A DNA stretch of 37,330 bases. Source: an uncultured Paludibacter sp. Lineage in GTDB: Bacteria > Bacteroidota > Bacteroidia > Bacteroidales > Paludibacteraceae. Below the pieces are notes generated by a model. It was not told the origin of the DNA, ran no database searches, and saw only the letters and a program-made list of their open reading frames with translations. The position numbers and the translations under genes are program-made. This document shows, in pieces, positions 27,001 through 35,474 of the stretch. Position 1 is the stretch's first letter. Each line of letters starts with the position of its first letter. The stretch spans positions 1 to 37,330 of the forward strand of contig CALFXE010000049.1 in NCBI GenBank assembly GCA_937927845.1. Direction: 5' to 3'.

Positions 27001-27283
27001 CTGGCCACGTCTTAGCAATATACAAAACAACAATAACAACCAGCGTTCCACATGGTGGATGCGAAACGGAGCTTTCTTACGTCTTAAAACAGTAGAAATA
27101 GGCTATAATCTTCCGGAAAAAACAGCACATAAAATAGGACTATCAGATTGTCGCTTCTATATGAATGCCAACAATTTATTTTCTGTAAGCAAATTTAAAC
27201 TGTGGGATACAGAAATGGGAGGCAATGGATTGGGATATCCTATTCAAAAATCATATAATATAGGTGTTAGTTTCGGAATCTAA
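24014..27283 (+). CDS. SusC/RagA-family TonB-dependent outer-membrane transporter
   Basis: The protein has 1089 residues, the usual size for SusC. A signal peptide (about 1-26, ending IPTFA) is followed by a carboxypeptidase-regulatory-like beta domain (ITIKGVVTDYGTDETLIGVSVVEKGTSNG, about 58-135), the SusC linker DEVVVVGFGKQRKESLVSSIS, a plug domain (about 150-275) with VRGVGSF and LKDATASAVYGARGANGVV, and a 22-strand barrel ending in an aromatic-poor NIGVSFGI. No N-terminal STN domain is seen, so no direct anti-sigma signalling is expected. It should import glycan fragments captured by the adjacent SusD. The gene heads PUL unit 2 and is followed after 26 bases by susD. Confidence 0.95.
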   Translation: MDLKLKSTLSTLLAACYLLVSIPTFANKSTSQFKNHVENELQEFITTTNVRAIQQQRKITIKGVVTDYGTDETLIGVSVVEKGTSNGVTTNLDGEYTLSVSGQESVIIFSYIGFEAQEITVGTKEIINVTLRAEAKALDEVVVVGFGKQRKESLVSSISTINVKELKGPTSNLTTMVGGRISGIISYQRSGEPGQDNAQFFVRGVGSFGAGKVDPLILIDGIESTSNDLARLQPDDISDFSVLKDATASAVYGARGANGVVLVNTKQGSDGSTKFNFRVENSVSGNTQNFKLADNITYMKLANEAALTRNPLAALPYSQTKIDYTNAGINPLLYPSNDWIDLMIKPYTANQRINMNITGGGKIARYYIAGTFNVDNGVLKDDKMNNFSNNVKLRNYSIRANNTLNLTNTTEAIVRVHGRFEDYEGPIGGGGSVFNSVLKANPVAFPVYYPTELSPYTDHIMFGNNVVVGTANVLYANPYANMVSGYQRYNESTINAQLELKQNLNFITEGLSTRGMAYVQRYSRFASQRRYAPFYYRATDVDGNVNLTPINDGGPNSVGETGREYLDYSPGDKNLESTYYAELALNYAHTFTGKHEITGMVIGTARDAVSSYIINGTTESLETSLARRNLGISGRFSYMFDTRYLVEFNFGYNGSERFSKENRWGFFPSIGGGWIVSNESFFIPLKHTLSNLKLRASYGLVGNDQIGNINDRFFYMSNVNLNDGGKGYTFGENYGYSRPGVSISRYANDLIGWEKSRQLNLGLDFTIKNIEFVIDAYSQKRSNILMQRSYSPGTMGLQSSMSANVGKANSQGIDVGVNYNKAFKNGVWTQLRANFTYATNKILVYDEPSYPEKEYYRSRVGYPINQQWGYIAERLFVDEYEVANSPTQYFGTGKEAEYGAGDIKYRDVNGDGVINEADMVPIGLPTTPEIIYGFGGSVGFKGFDISAFFQGSGRSSFFIEPNRISPFVTSGGEQNGLLNVIANNHWSEDNRNLYAFWPRLSNIQNNNNNQRSTWWMRNGAFLRLKTVEIGYNLPEKTAHKIGLSDCRFYMNANNLFSVSKFKLWDTEMGGNGLGYPIQKSYNIGVSFGI

Positions 27284-27309
27284 AACATAATAATAAAATA
27301 TACACTATT

Positions 27310-29256
27310 ATGATTAATACAATAAAACGCATATATATAAAGAACGTACTTGGTGTTATATTAACTGTCTTAATGCTGATATCATTTCAATCATGTAATG
27401 ATTTTTTGGATATCGTGCCTGATAATGTCGCAACTATTGATAATGCCTTTAAAAATACTATCGAAGCGGAGAAATATCTTTTTACATGTTATCACTACCT
27501 TCCACGCAGTGGTAGTACTGATGGTAATGTAGGGCTACTTTCCGGTGATGAGATATGGATACCTGATTTTAGACAGTATTTTCAGGCTGCAACATGGAGT
27601 ACAATAGCCAGAGGAAATCAGAACACTACTAATCCTGCAGCAAATTATTGGGACGGATTGGGAGAAGGTGTTGACTTATACGAAGCTATCCGACATTGTA
27701 ATATCTTCTTGGAAAATGTTGAAGACTTAAACAAGGTGAAAGATTTACCTTTGGACAAGCGTAATAGATGGATTGCAGAAGTGAAATTCCTAAAAGCTTA
27801 TTATCATTTTTTCTTGTTACGAATGTATGGGCCTATCGTGATTGTAGAAAAGAATCTACCTATTTCTGCACTTCCGGAAGAAGTTCGTGTGAAACGCCGT
27901 CCTATAGACGAATGTGTATCATACATTGAAGATCTACTTAACGTATCTTATAATGATTTACCTATTGTTATTTCAAACAAAACAGATGAATTAGGTAGAA
28001 TAACCAGACCTATAAATAGAGCTGTAAAAGCAAAATTATTATTATTGGCAGCAAGTCCTCTCTTTAATGAGAATTCAGACTATATGAATTTTACAAATAA
28101 AGATGGTGAAAAACTGTTTACATATACCGGAGATGACACAAAACGAATAGAAAAATGGCAAAAAGCCGCAGAAGCAGCTAAAGATGCTATTGTTGAGGCA
28201 GAGGCTGCCGGCAATAAACTTTATTATTACACTATTCCTGAATTTCAAATGAGTGATGCTACTATGATACAAATGGGAGTTCGCGGTGCAGTTACTGAAA
28301 AATGGAACGAGGAGGTCATCTGGGCAAACTCATACAGCTTAGCAACTCGACTGCAAGAAGCTGCTATGCCAATACTTACAAGTGCTATGACAGCACGTGC
28401 GTATAATTCATTAGCACCAACTTTAAAGGCTGTACAAACGTTTTATACGTATAACGGAGTCCCTATAGATGAAGACAAGACTTTAGATTTCAATAATATA
28501 AAAGAACTTCGGACGGCAACCATAGAAGAACGTGTAAATTTTGAAGTGAGATATGAAACGGCCAGAATTAATTTTGACAGAGAAAATCGTTTTTATGCTT
28601 CGATTGGCTTTGATGGGGGAAAATGGCTTACACAAGATTTACCTGCACGTGTTGATTATGAGGCATATGTAGTGAAAGCAAAAAGAGGACAAATTAGTGC
28701 AGGAGCAGCTATGGGTCTTTTCTCTGAAACCGGCTATTATGTAAAAAAATTAGTGAATTGGGAATCTCAATTCGCAAGTAACACATCCTTAAAGACATAC
28801 CCATGGCCGGAAATTCGACTTGCAGACGTATATCTTATGTACGCTGAAGCTTTAAATGAAGTATCCGGACCTGTGGAAGACGTACATAAGTACCTCGATT
28901 TAATTCGCGAACGTGCAGGATTAAAATCGGTAACAGAATCATGGACCAATTATTCAAAAAATCCGGCAAAGCCAACAACAAAGGAAGGTATGCGTGAGAT
29001 TATACGTCAGGAACGTCTAATTGAACTTGCTTTTGAAGGTAATCGATTCTGGGACTTAAGAAGATGGAAAAAGGCTGCAGAAGAACTAAACAGTCCTGTT
29101 TTAGGTTGGAATATATCGCAAAAAGATGCTTTAGATTATTATCAAATAAGAACTGTTTTTCAGCAGAAATTTATAGCACCACGTGATTATTTATGGCCTA
29201 TACGTACTGCAGAAATGACGGTAAATTCTAATTTAATACAAAATCCAGGATGGTAA
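27310..29256 (+). CDS. SusD/RagB-family glycan-binding surface lipoprotein
   Basis: The protein has 648 residues. A lipoprotein signal peptide carries its lipobox at ISFQSC (Cys29), followed by NDFLDIVPDN, a typical SusD start. The alpha-helical TPR-like core includes WIAEVKFLKAYYHFFLLRMYGPI and PINRAVKAKLLLLAASPLFN. The C-terminal RagB/SusD region contains YPWPEIRLADVYLMYAEALNE and IIRQERLIELAFEGNRFWDLRRW. It should form the lid of the SusC transporter and bind the glycan. The binding-site aromatics cannot be assigned without a structure. It sits directly downstream of susC in the same operon. Confidence 0.95.
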   Translation: MINTIKRIYIKNVLGVILTVLMLISFQSCNDFLDIVPDNVATIDNAFKNTIEAEKYLFTCYHYLPRSGSTDGNVGLLSGDEIWIPDFRQYFQAATWSTIARGNQNTTNPAANYWDGLGEGVDLYEAIRHCNIFLENVEDLNKVKDLPLDKRNRWIAEVKFLKAYYHFFLLRMYGPIVIVEKNLPISALPEEVRVKRRPIDECVSYIEDLLNVSYNDLPIVISNKTDELGRITRPINRAVKAKLLLLAASPLFNENSDYMNFTNKDGEKLFTYTGDDTKRIEKWQKAAEAAKDAIVEAEAAGNKLYYYTIPEFQMSDATMIQMGVRGAVTEKWNEEVIWANSYSLATRLQEAAMPILTSAMTARAYNSLAPTLKAVQTFYTYNGVPIDEDKTLDFNNIKELRTATIEERVNFEVRYETARINFDRENRFYASIGFDGGKWLTQDLPARVDYEAYVVKAKRGQISAGAAMGLFSETGYYVKKLVNWESQFASNTSLKTYPWPEIRLADVYLMYAEALNEVSGPVEDVHKYLDLIRERAGLKSVTESWTNYSKNPAKPTTKEGMREIIRQERLIELAFEGNRFWDLRRWKKAAEELNSPVLGWNISQKDALDYYQIRTVFQQKFIAPRDYLWPIRTAEMTVNSNLIQNPGW

Positions 29257-29278
29257 TACTTAATAATTAAGAACAATC

Positions 29279-30484
29279 ATGAAAACAAATAATAGATTAC
29301 ACTTATTTATCCTGGCAATAACTTCAATTTTTATTGTTGCCGGATGCACAGAAGACACAATCGCTCCATTAGAAAACAATATGACACCTCCGGGAAAAGT
29401 AACAAATATTACAGTCGAAAGTCTGCCCGGTGCTGCCAAATTAACATATTCTTTGCCGAGTGATCAAGACTTACTATATGTTAAAGCTGTATATCCAATA
29501 CAAAATGGAAAACGTGAAATAAAATCTTCATATTACACAAACTCAATGATAGTAGATGGATTTGCAGATACAAATGAACATGAGGTTATATTATATGCTG
29601 TAAATAGAAGCGAAGTGGCTTCCGAACCTGTAACTGTAAAAATACAACCTAAAGAAAATCCAATTTGGGATGTGTTCAGAAGTTTACAGATTTTACCTGA
29701 TTTTGCCGGTGTAAAAGTAATAGCTGAAAACCCATATTCTGCTAATGTGGTAATAGAAGTTATAAAACAAGATGAACGTGGTAAATGGGAACCATTTTAC
29801 CCCTATGTCTATTCTTCAGCAAAAAGTATCAGCCAAACTACTCGAGGACTTGATACAATTCCTTATCAGTTCGGAGTAACAGTGCGAGATAATTTTATAA
29901 ATTACACAGATACGTTATATACCACAGTCACTCCATATTATGAAATGCTTTTGGACAAATCTTTATTCAAAACTTACAAATTACCTGGTGACGCCTTAAT
30001 CCAAACAGTAACTGCAGGTATGCCCTTAATGTGGGACGGCGAAACCTATCATTTTGCTTCACGAATGCTTACTGACATGGTAGATCAGAAACCACAATTT
30101 GTGACTATTGACATGGGACAATTGGCAAAACTAAGTCGTATAAAAATATGGAACTACTCTGAATTTATGAGTGATGGAAATCATCAATTCTATTATCGTG
30201 GACAATTACGCTTTTTTGAAATATGGGGATCTGATAATCCGAATCAAGATGGTAGTTGGGATAATTGGATTAAACTTGGAACCTTTGAAAATATTAAACC
30301 ATCCGGATTACCGTATGGACAAAACTCAAATGAAGATTGGGAAACTGCAATAGCCGGATTTGATTATAATTTCGACACCAATGTACAAAAAGTAAGATAT
30401 CTAAGGATTAAATGTTTGGAGAATTGGATGGGAACAACATGGTTTGAAATTCTTGAAATCAGTGTATATGGAGATAAAAGATAA
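29279..30484 (+). CDS. Surface lipoprotein with DUF4959 / DUF5126 / DUF5000-type domains
   Basis: The protein has 401 residues. Its lipobox is IVAGC (Cys23). The first domain (about 25-120, PPGKVTNITVESLPGAAKLTYSLPSDQDLLYVKAVY) matches the Fn3-like DUF4959. The middle part (about 120-220, IWDVFRSLQILPDFAGVKVIAENP) matches DUF5126. The last (about 225-400) is a discoidin-like DUF5000 sandwich (ITIDMGQLAKLSRIKIWN ... VRYLRIKCLENW). This set commonly follows SusD in PULs and takes the SusE/SGBP place. Glycan binding is inferred. The gene starts 22 bases after susD, and its end lies 25 bases before the next start. Confidence 0.85.
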   Translation: MKTNNRLHLFILAITSIFIVAGCTEDTIAPLENNMTPPGKVTNITVESLPGAAKLTYSLPSDQDLLYVKAVYPIQNGKREIKSSYYTNSMIVDGFADTNEHEVILYAVNRSEVASEPVTVKIQPKENPIWDVFRSLQILPDFAGVKVIAENPYSANVVIEVIKQDERGKWEPFYPYVYSSAKSISQTTRGLDTIPYQFGVTVRDNFINYTDTLYTTVTPYYEMLLDKSLFKTYKLPGDALIQTVTAGMPLMWDGETYHFASRMLTDMVDQKPQFVTIDMGQLAKLSRIKIWNYSEFMSDGNHQFYYRGQLRFFEIWGSDNPNQDGSWDNWIKLGTFENIKPSGLPYGQNSNEDWETAIAGFDYNFDTNVQKVRYLRIKCLENWMGTTWFEILEISVYGDKR

Positions 30485-30509
30485 CATATTGAAAATAAAA
30501 TTTAAACAT

Positions 30510-31634
30510 ATGAAACGAAATATTTCTTTATCAAGCATCACGTTTATAATTTTTATACTGCTAAGTGTAGTATCCTGTACGCAGATGGATGATTACAAGA
30601 TATTTATAGAAAAAGGGGAAATATCATATACAGGAAAAATTGACTCAATAACTGTGTTTTCAGGTGACGAACGAGTTTTAATACAAGGACTTTTTATAGC
30701 AGACCCAAAAATAACAAGTTGTAAAATTTATTGGAATAGTCGGCAAGACTCAGTTGAAGTAAGAGTGAATCGTACTTCTGGAGTAGACACATTAAAGCAA
30801 ATAATCCAATTACCTGAAAATCTATATAATTTTGAATTATTCACTTATGATGCATTGGGTAATAAATCAATTCCGGTTTATGCAATAGGACGTTCTTATG
30901 GAAGTGCATATAAAGCGTCACTAAACAACAAGTTAATTACATCAGCAATTATAGACGGTGATGATGTAAGTATATCTTGGCGCACTATAGATAAAACCTT
31001 AGGGGCATTTGCTACCGGAATAACATATACTGATAATTCTGGTGTAGAGCAAACTGTTATTTCTCAAATTGATGATACAAAAACAATTCTGAAAGATTAC
31101 AAAATTGGTAGCAACTTTTCTGCTACAACTTTGTATAGCCCGGATGTTTTTTGTATTGATACATTTTATGCAGAAAAGGAAATCCATTTCCCATTAGTTC
31201 CTATAGATAAAACTAATTGGATTGCCACTGCCGACACGTATGAACCTTCAAGCAAACTGCCTGATGGAGGAGGACCAGAACTCGCCATAGATGGAAAAAC
31301 ATCTACTTATTGGCTAACACGACAAACCTTTGGTGGTAGTCCATATCCACATTGGTTAGCTGTAGATATGCAAAAAGAAGAAGATGTTGTTGCAATTGAA
31401 CTAATTGCTTACGACAAACAGATAGAAAATGACTTCAGTGAATTTATAATACAGGGTCGTGCAGATCAGCTGGAAGAATGGGCTAACTATGGTACTTATA
31501 CATTAGAAGACATTAAAGAACCTCAGATTTTTATGCTTTCAAGCATTGCTAAGATTAGATATCTTAGAATTTATCAACTAAATGGGAAAAACCAACATTC
31601 TTATTTAGCAGAATTATCTATTTATAAGTATTGA
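30510..31634 (+). CDS. Surface lipoprotein with DUF4998-like and discoidin-like domains
   Basis: The protein has 374 residues from the ATG at 30510 (MKRNISLSS). The frame is open further upstream to 30444 inside the previous gene, but only the inner ATG gives a proper lipoprotein signal with lipobox LSVVSC (Cys23). Residues 25-215 resemble DUF4998 (SYTGKIDSITVFSGDERVLIQG; paired Fn3-like folds). Residues about 225-374 form an F5/8 type C-like sandwich with AIDGKTSTYWLTRQTFGGSPYPHWLAVDM and IRYLRIYQLNG. It is probably a second surface glycan-binding protein of the PUL. Confidence 0.82.
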   Translation: MKRNISLSSITFIIFILLSVVSCTQMDDYKIFIEKGEISYTGKIDSITVFSGDERVLIQGLFIADPKITSCKIYWNSRQDSVEVRVNRTSGVDTLKQIIQLPENLYNFELFTYDALGNKSIPVYAIGRSYGSAYKASLNNKLITSAIIDGDDVSISWRTIDKTLGAFATGITYTDNSGVEQTVISQIDDTKTILKDYKIGSNFSATTLYSPDVFCIDTFYAEKEIHFPLVPIDKTNWIATADTYEPSSKLPDGGGPELAIDGKTSTYWLTRQTFGGSPYPHWLAVDMQKEEDVVAIELIAYDKQIENDFSEFIIQGRADQLEEWANYGTYTLEDIKEPQIFMLSSIAKIRYLRIYQLNGKNQHSYLAELSIYKY

Positions 31635-31672
31635 AATAAGAAATGGAATAAATTAATTGCAATAGTAAAAGA

Positions 31673-33376
31673 ATGAAACGAATTTTAATATCATCCACAT
31701 TATGCTTGCTTGTAGTACTTACTTTAGCTCAGCCATACTCTGGCGAAACATTTAAAAAGTGGGGTGATGAGTGCTATGCTGCAACAGAAAAGTATTTGCG
31801 GGTTGCCGGAGTATATTCTTATGAAGAGACAAGAAGGGGACATCAATCTCGTGCAACTTGCTGGCCATTAGGAGTACAACTAAAAGCTCTTATTTGGGGT
31901 GGATATATTGAACAAGCAGAATACACTTATGCTTATTTCCATAATAACTACTTCAGGCGCTACAATGGTATTGACGGATATGATGCTGTTTATAGAAATC
32001 CTCATGCCGACAGATATTACGATGATAATGCATGGATAGCCAAAGTTTTAATGGATCTTTATCATGCTGTGGACAATCCTCAAAAAAAAGAACTTTATTT
32101 AGATAGAGCTAAAATGACTATTGCATTTTGTATGAGTGGTGAATCTGTAGTAGGCGGTCTGCATTGGCATGAAAGTGAAAGTAACCCAAATAGCGAGCTT
32201 TATAATTCATGGTCTGTTATTTCCACAGCACCTACCGCTGTAGCAAATCTTAAAGTTTATCAAGTAACCAACGAAGAAAAATACCTATATGATGGGACAC
32301 GACTTTATGAGTTTATAAAAGAACAAGGCTTTCATGGTATTGGAGGTGGTTTTCGTGGATATGAAAATGCTGTTGTCATGCAAGCAGCTTTACTTCTACA
32401 TCAAATAACCGGTGAACAAACATATTTGGATGATGTATATCAAATGGCTTATAGCATGGAGTCTATTTATATATCTTGGAATGATCATGTCTTGCATGAA
32501 GTTGGAAAATGGGGTGGACATGATATGACCGATGCTTATGTTGATTTATATAATTTTGATAAGAATCCACGTTGGTTAGGCATTATAGCCGGCTATTTAG
32601 TACACATCCACGATTACATAAAAGATGAAAATAATTTTTATCCTGAAAATTGGGATGATCAAATGTGGAAGACCCAACCAATGGTCAATGGAAGCAGAAT
32701 ATATGGTCTGAATGAAGAAGCTTCTGCTATGTCTGCATTTTACCGCTTAGCAGCGACTCCTGTTGATGGTATAAAAGAAAAAGAACCTGTGGCTCTTTTT
32801 AAGCATCGTTCTTACAACAGAGTAACAGATGGACAACCCGATGAAAACGGCACTGAAGTCGGAATAGAAGGTTGGGCAATAGGTTTATTTCCAGGTAGAT
32901 ACACAAGCGAAGACCTCAGGAAAAGAGGTATGTGCAATAATCTCTTTAAATTGGAAAAAGAATTGTCATCTATTATTATAGCTGAAGGTTACAAGATTAC
33001 AATATACAGTAAAGATGATTTTACAGGCGTAAGTAAATCCTATACCGAATCAACTCCTTATTTAGGAGCCACCTGGGACAATAGGGCTGCTTCCATTATT
33101 ATAGAAAAAATAGGTGAAAGCTCTAATAATAAAGTTGTAAATAACAATCCAGCACCAGCTATCTATGCTACTTATTTTTCCAAAGAAATACAGATAAACA
33201 ACATGATTGGGCATTCTTATGTTGATTTATTTGATTATTACGGTAAACAATATATATCCCTTTCAACTACAGATTCAAGCATATCATTACCGGCAACTGA
33301 TTTACCTGTAGGAATATATATTCTCAAGATTAATGCTAACAACAATATACATATAAAAAAAATCGTAAAACAATAA
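31673..33376 (+). CDS. GH76-family enzyme (probable endo-alpha-1,6-mannanase type) with crystallin-like module and T9SS tail
   Basis: The protein has 567 residues. A signal peptide (MKRILISSTLCLLVVLTLAQ) leads to an (alpha/alpha)6 barrel (about 25-420). The barrel includes YYDDNAWIA, whose Asp117-Asp118 pair matches the catalytic DD of GH76, and HWHESESNPNSELYNSWSVI. GH76 enzymes cleave alpha-1,6-mannan backbones, but the substrate here is inferred. Residues about 436-482 (YKITIYSKDDFTGVSK ... WDNRAASIIIEK) look like a single beta/gamma-crystallin motif pair. The last 70 residues (YVDLFDYYGKQYISL ... LPVGIYILKINANN) are a T9SS sorting domain, so it should be surface-exposed. It sits downstream of the two surface lipoproteins in the sus operon. 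Confidence 0.85.
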   Translation: MKRILISSTLCLLVVLTLAQPYSGETFKKWGDECYAATEKYLRVAGVYSYEETRRGHQSRATCWPLGVQLKALIWGGYIEQAEYTYAYFHNNYFRRYNGIDGYDAVYRNPHADRYYDDNAWIAKVLMDLYHAVDNPQKKELYLDRAKMTIAFCMSGESVVGGLHWHESESNPNSELYNSWSVISTAPTAVANLKVYQVTNEEKYLYDGTRLYEFIKEQGFHGIGGGFRGYENAVVMQAALLLHQITGEQTYLDDVYQMAYSMESIYISWNDHVLHEVGKWGGHDMTDAYVDLYNFDKNPRWLGIIAGYLVHIHDYIKDENNFYPENWDDQMWKTQPMVNGSRIYGLNEEASAMSAFYRLAATPVDGIKEKEPVALFKHRSYNRVTDGQPDENGTEVGIEGWAIGLFPGRYTSEDLRKRGMCNNLFKLEKELSSIIIAEGYKITIYSKDDFTGVSKSYTESTPYLGATWDNRAASIIIEKIGESSNNKVVNNNPAPAIYATYFSKEIQINNMIGHSYVDLFDYYGKQYISLSTTDSSISLPATDLPVGIYILKINANNNIHIKKIVKQ

Positions 33377-33388
33377 AAAGTTAAAATC

Positions 33389-35353
33389 ATGAAAAAGTTA
33401 CTATTACTTATTATGGCATACTTTACTGCCAATGTATTTACTTTTGCCGGTTTCACTAACGTCATTAATAGTGAAACAACGATCACAGCTTCAGCACCTG
33501 GTAATTGGGGAGAAGTTATAGAAAATCTAAAAGACGATGATGTACAAACTAAGTACACATGTTTCTTTCATTCAGAAGAAGGAGTTTATATTCAGTACGA
33601 ATTAACATCTGCAACAACTCTTTATAAATATAGTCTTAGTAGTTCTAACGACTCACCCGGACGAGATGGTAAAACATGGTTCTTTTTAGGCTCAAACGAT
33701 GAAATTGATTGGAATATTTTAGATGAACGAATTAATGAATTCTTCCCCGGTCGATTTTATACAAATGAATATGTCCTAAGGGGAAACAATACTGCATATA
33801 AGTATTATCGTTTGTTTTTTACCGAAATAATCGGCAGTGACCAACTCTCTTTCTCTGAATGGAAACTATTTACAGAAAATGATTCGAAAGTCGCTCCGGC
33901 AACATTAAAACTTACAGGTACTGCTGTAGCTGAATCTACTGATGGGATTGTGCTGGGATGGAAAGGTGGCTATTATGAACTTTATACTTCATTAAAATCA
34001 GGTACTTATTCTTTCGAGGGAGATGATATTTTAACCGGTGGAACTATTACGACTGATAATGACGCTGCTGTTCCATATCGTATCCGTGTCGATTATAGAA
34101 CTCTCCCGGCAGAGATTTCAGTCCGGATGATTGAAATGGTTGATCTTTGGACACCATGGAATAAATACACCATAGATGAACTATATTATGCAGGTAACTC
34201 TGTGTTTAAGGCAGATAATCTATTATGTAGTACTGAAGATTGGGGAGATGATCGTTACCGTGTTAGAATCTTCTTTGAAGGAGATATATTGGAAACGTTC
34301 GGAGGCTGGTCATCATCATCAGGGCATCTGACTATCACTCATAATAGCGATTGGGGAACAGTAGATGGAATCAATGAATGGAGCTTGCATATTTCCAATC
34401 GATATAAGAATACTAATTTGCCATTTAATATTGAGGTTAACTTCGACCCAAGTAGTATTTATATCAATACTGTAACTGACTATATTCCACCTACTGTTCC
34501 TACATCACTTTCTATACAAGGAACTGCTATTGCAGAATCACAAGGGACACCTCTTCCTATGAAGCAGGATGGAGTTGTTTTTGAATTATATACAGCTTTA
34601 AGTAGTGGAACATATTCTTTTGAAGGAGATGATGATATAGGAGAAAACACCATTACCGTTAATGGAAACAATGTGCCTTATCGTATTCGAGTCAACTATG
34701 CCACCAATCCAGCTACAATTACTTTACAAGAAATTGAAATAGCTTATATTTGGATAGCATGGTCACAGGATATTTTAGCAGAGCTTGTTTATCAAGGAAA
34801 CTCTGTATTTAAGGCAGAGGACATAATATGCGATACAAGAGAATGGTCTGGTGAAGATAGTAATGATAGAGAAGATAGACATCGCGTAAGAATACAATTC
34901 GACAATGATGTATTAGAAACATACGCTCCAAAAGGCGATGTGAATTTTGCCCTAATAGGTAATGGAGTATGGGGACCTGAAAATGACTTTAATTATTCTG
35001 TTAATGCTAAATACAAAAATACAGGTATTCCTTTCAATATCGTAGTAACTTTGGCTGCTTCAGGTGATTATATGTACTCTGTAGAAGATTATAAAACCGG
35101 TATAAAAATACCACAACAAACATATGCAACAGTTTATCCTACTGTTTTTTCTGATAATTTGAATATTGTTGTGCAAAAAGCTGGATTTAGCGCTGAAGTT
35201 TTATCTATTTCAGGTCAGACAGTTTTAAGCGGTTCTACAAATTCAGAAGAACTTACTTTCAGCGGAATGAATATGGCAAAGGGTATTTATTTGGTAAAGA
35301 TAATGCAAGATGGACGCATTATTTCTACAAGTCGGGTTATTAAACTACAGTAA
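33389..35353 (+). CDS. T9SS-exported discoidin plus duplicated SusE/F-like carbohydrate-binding protein
   Basis: The protein has 654 residues. After a signal peptide (about 1-20) come a discoidin-like F5/8C domain (about 22-165, WGEVIENLKDDDVQTKYTC ... YKYYRLFFTEI) and two copies of a ~195-residue module (about 171-361 and 371-565). The module begins GTAVAES/GTAIAES and contains ELYTxLxSGTYSFEGDD, VPYRIRV, GNSVFKAxxxxC and YKNTxxPFNI. It resembles the repeated beta-sandwich domains of SusE/SusF. A T9SS tail follows (VYPTVFSDNLNIVVQ). No catalytic motif is seen, so it probably binds the glycan outside the cell. SusE/F are normally lipoproteins, so export of such modules through T9SS is unusual. 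It lies 12 bases after the GH76 gene. Confidence 0.75.
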   Translation: MKKLLLLIMAYFTANVFTFAGFTNVINSETTITASAPGNWGEVIENLKDDDVQTKYTCFFHSEEGVYIQYELTSATTLYKYSLSSSNDSPGRDGKTWFFLGSNDEIDWNILDERINEFFPGRFYTNEYVLRGNNTAYKYYRLFFTEIIGSDQLSFSEWKLFTENDSKVAPATLKLTGTAVAESTDGIVLGWKGGYYELYTSLKSGTYSFEGDDILTGGTITTDNDAAVPYRIRVDYRTLPAEISVRMIEMVDLWTPWNKYTIDELYYAGNSVFKADNLLCSTEDWGDDRYRVRIFFEGDILETFGGWSSSSGHLTITHNSDWGTVDGINEWSLHISNRYKNTNLPFNIEVNFDPSSIYINTVTDYIPPTVPTSLSIQGTAIAESQGTPLPMKQDGVVFELYTALSSGTYSFEGDDDIGENTITVNGNNVPYRIRVNYATNPATITLQEIEIAYIWIAWSQDILAELVYQGNSVFKAEDIICDTREWSGEDSNDREDRHRVRIQFDNDVLETYAPKGDVNFALIGNGVWGPENDFNYSVNAKYKNTGIPFNIVVTLAASGDYMYSVEDYKTGIKIPQQTYATVYPTVFSDNLNIVVQKAGFSAEVLSISGQTVLSGSTNSEELTFSGMNMAKGIYLVKIMQDGRIISTSRVIKLQ

Positions 35354-35474
35354 TGCTTAATCAACTTTATATTGGATAGTCGGGTATCTGCATTTCAGCA
35401 GGTTTACGTACTTATAATTAATTTCTCTTTCTTTATAATTTGTTTTATTATTTATCAATTAATAAAAAAGCTTT

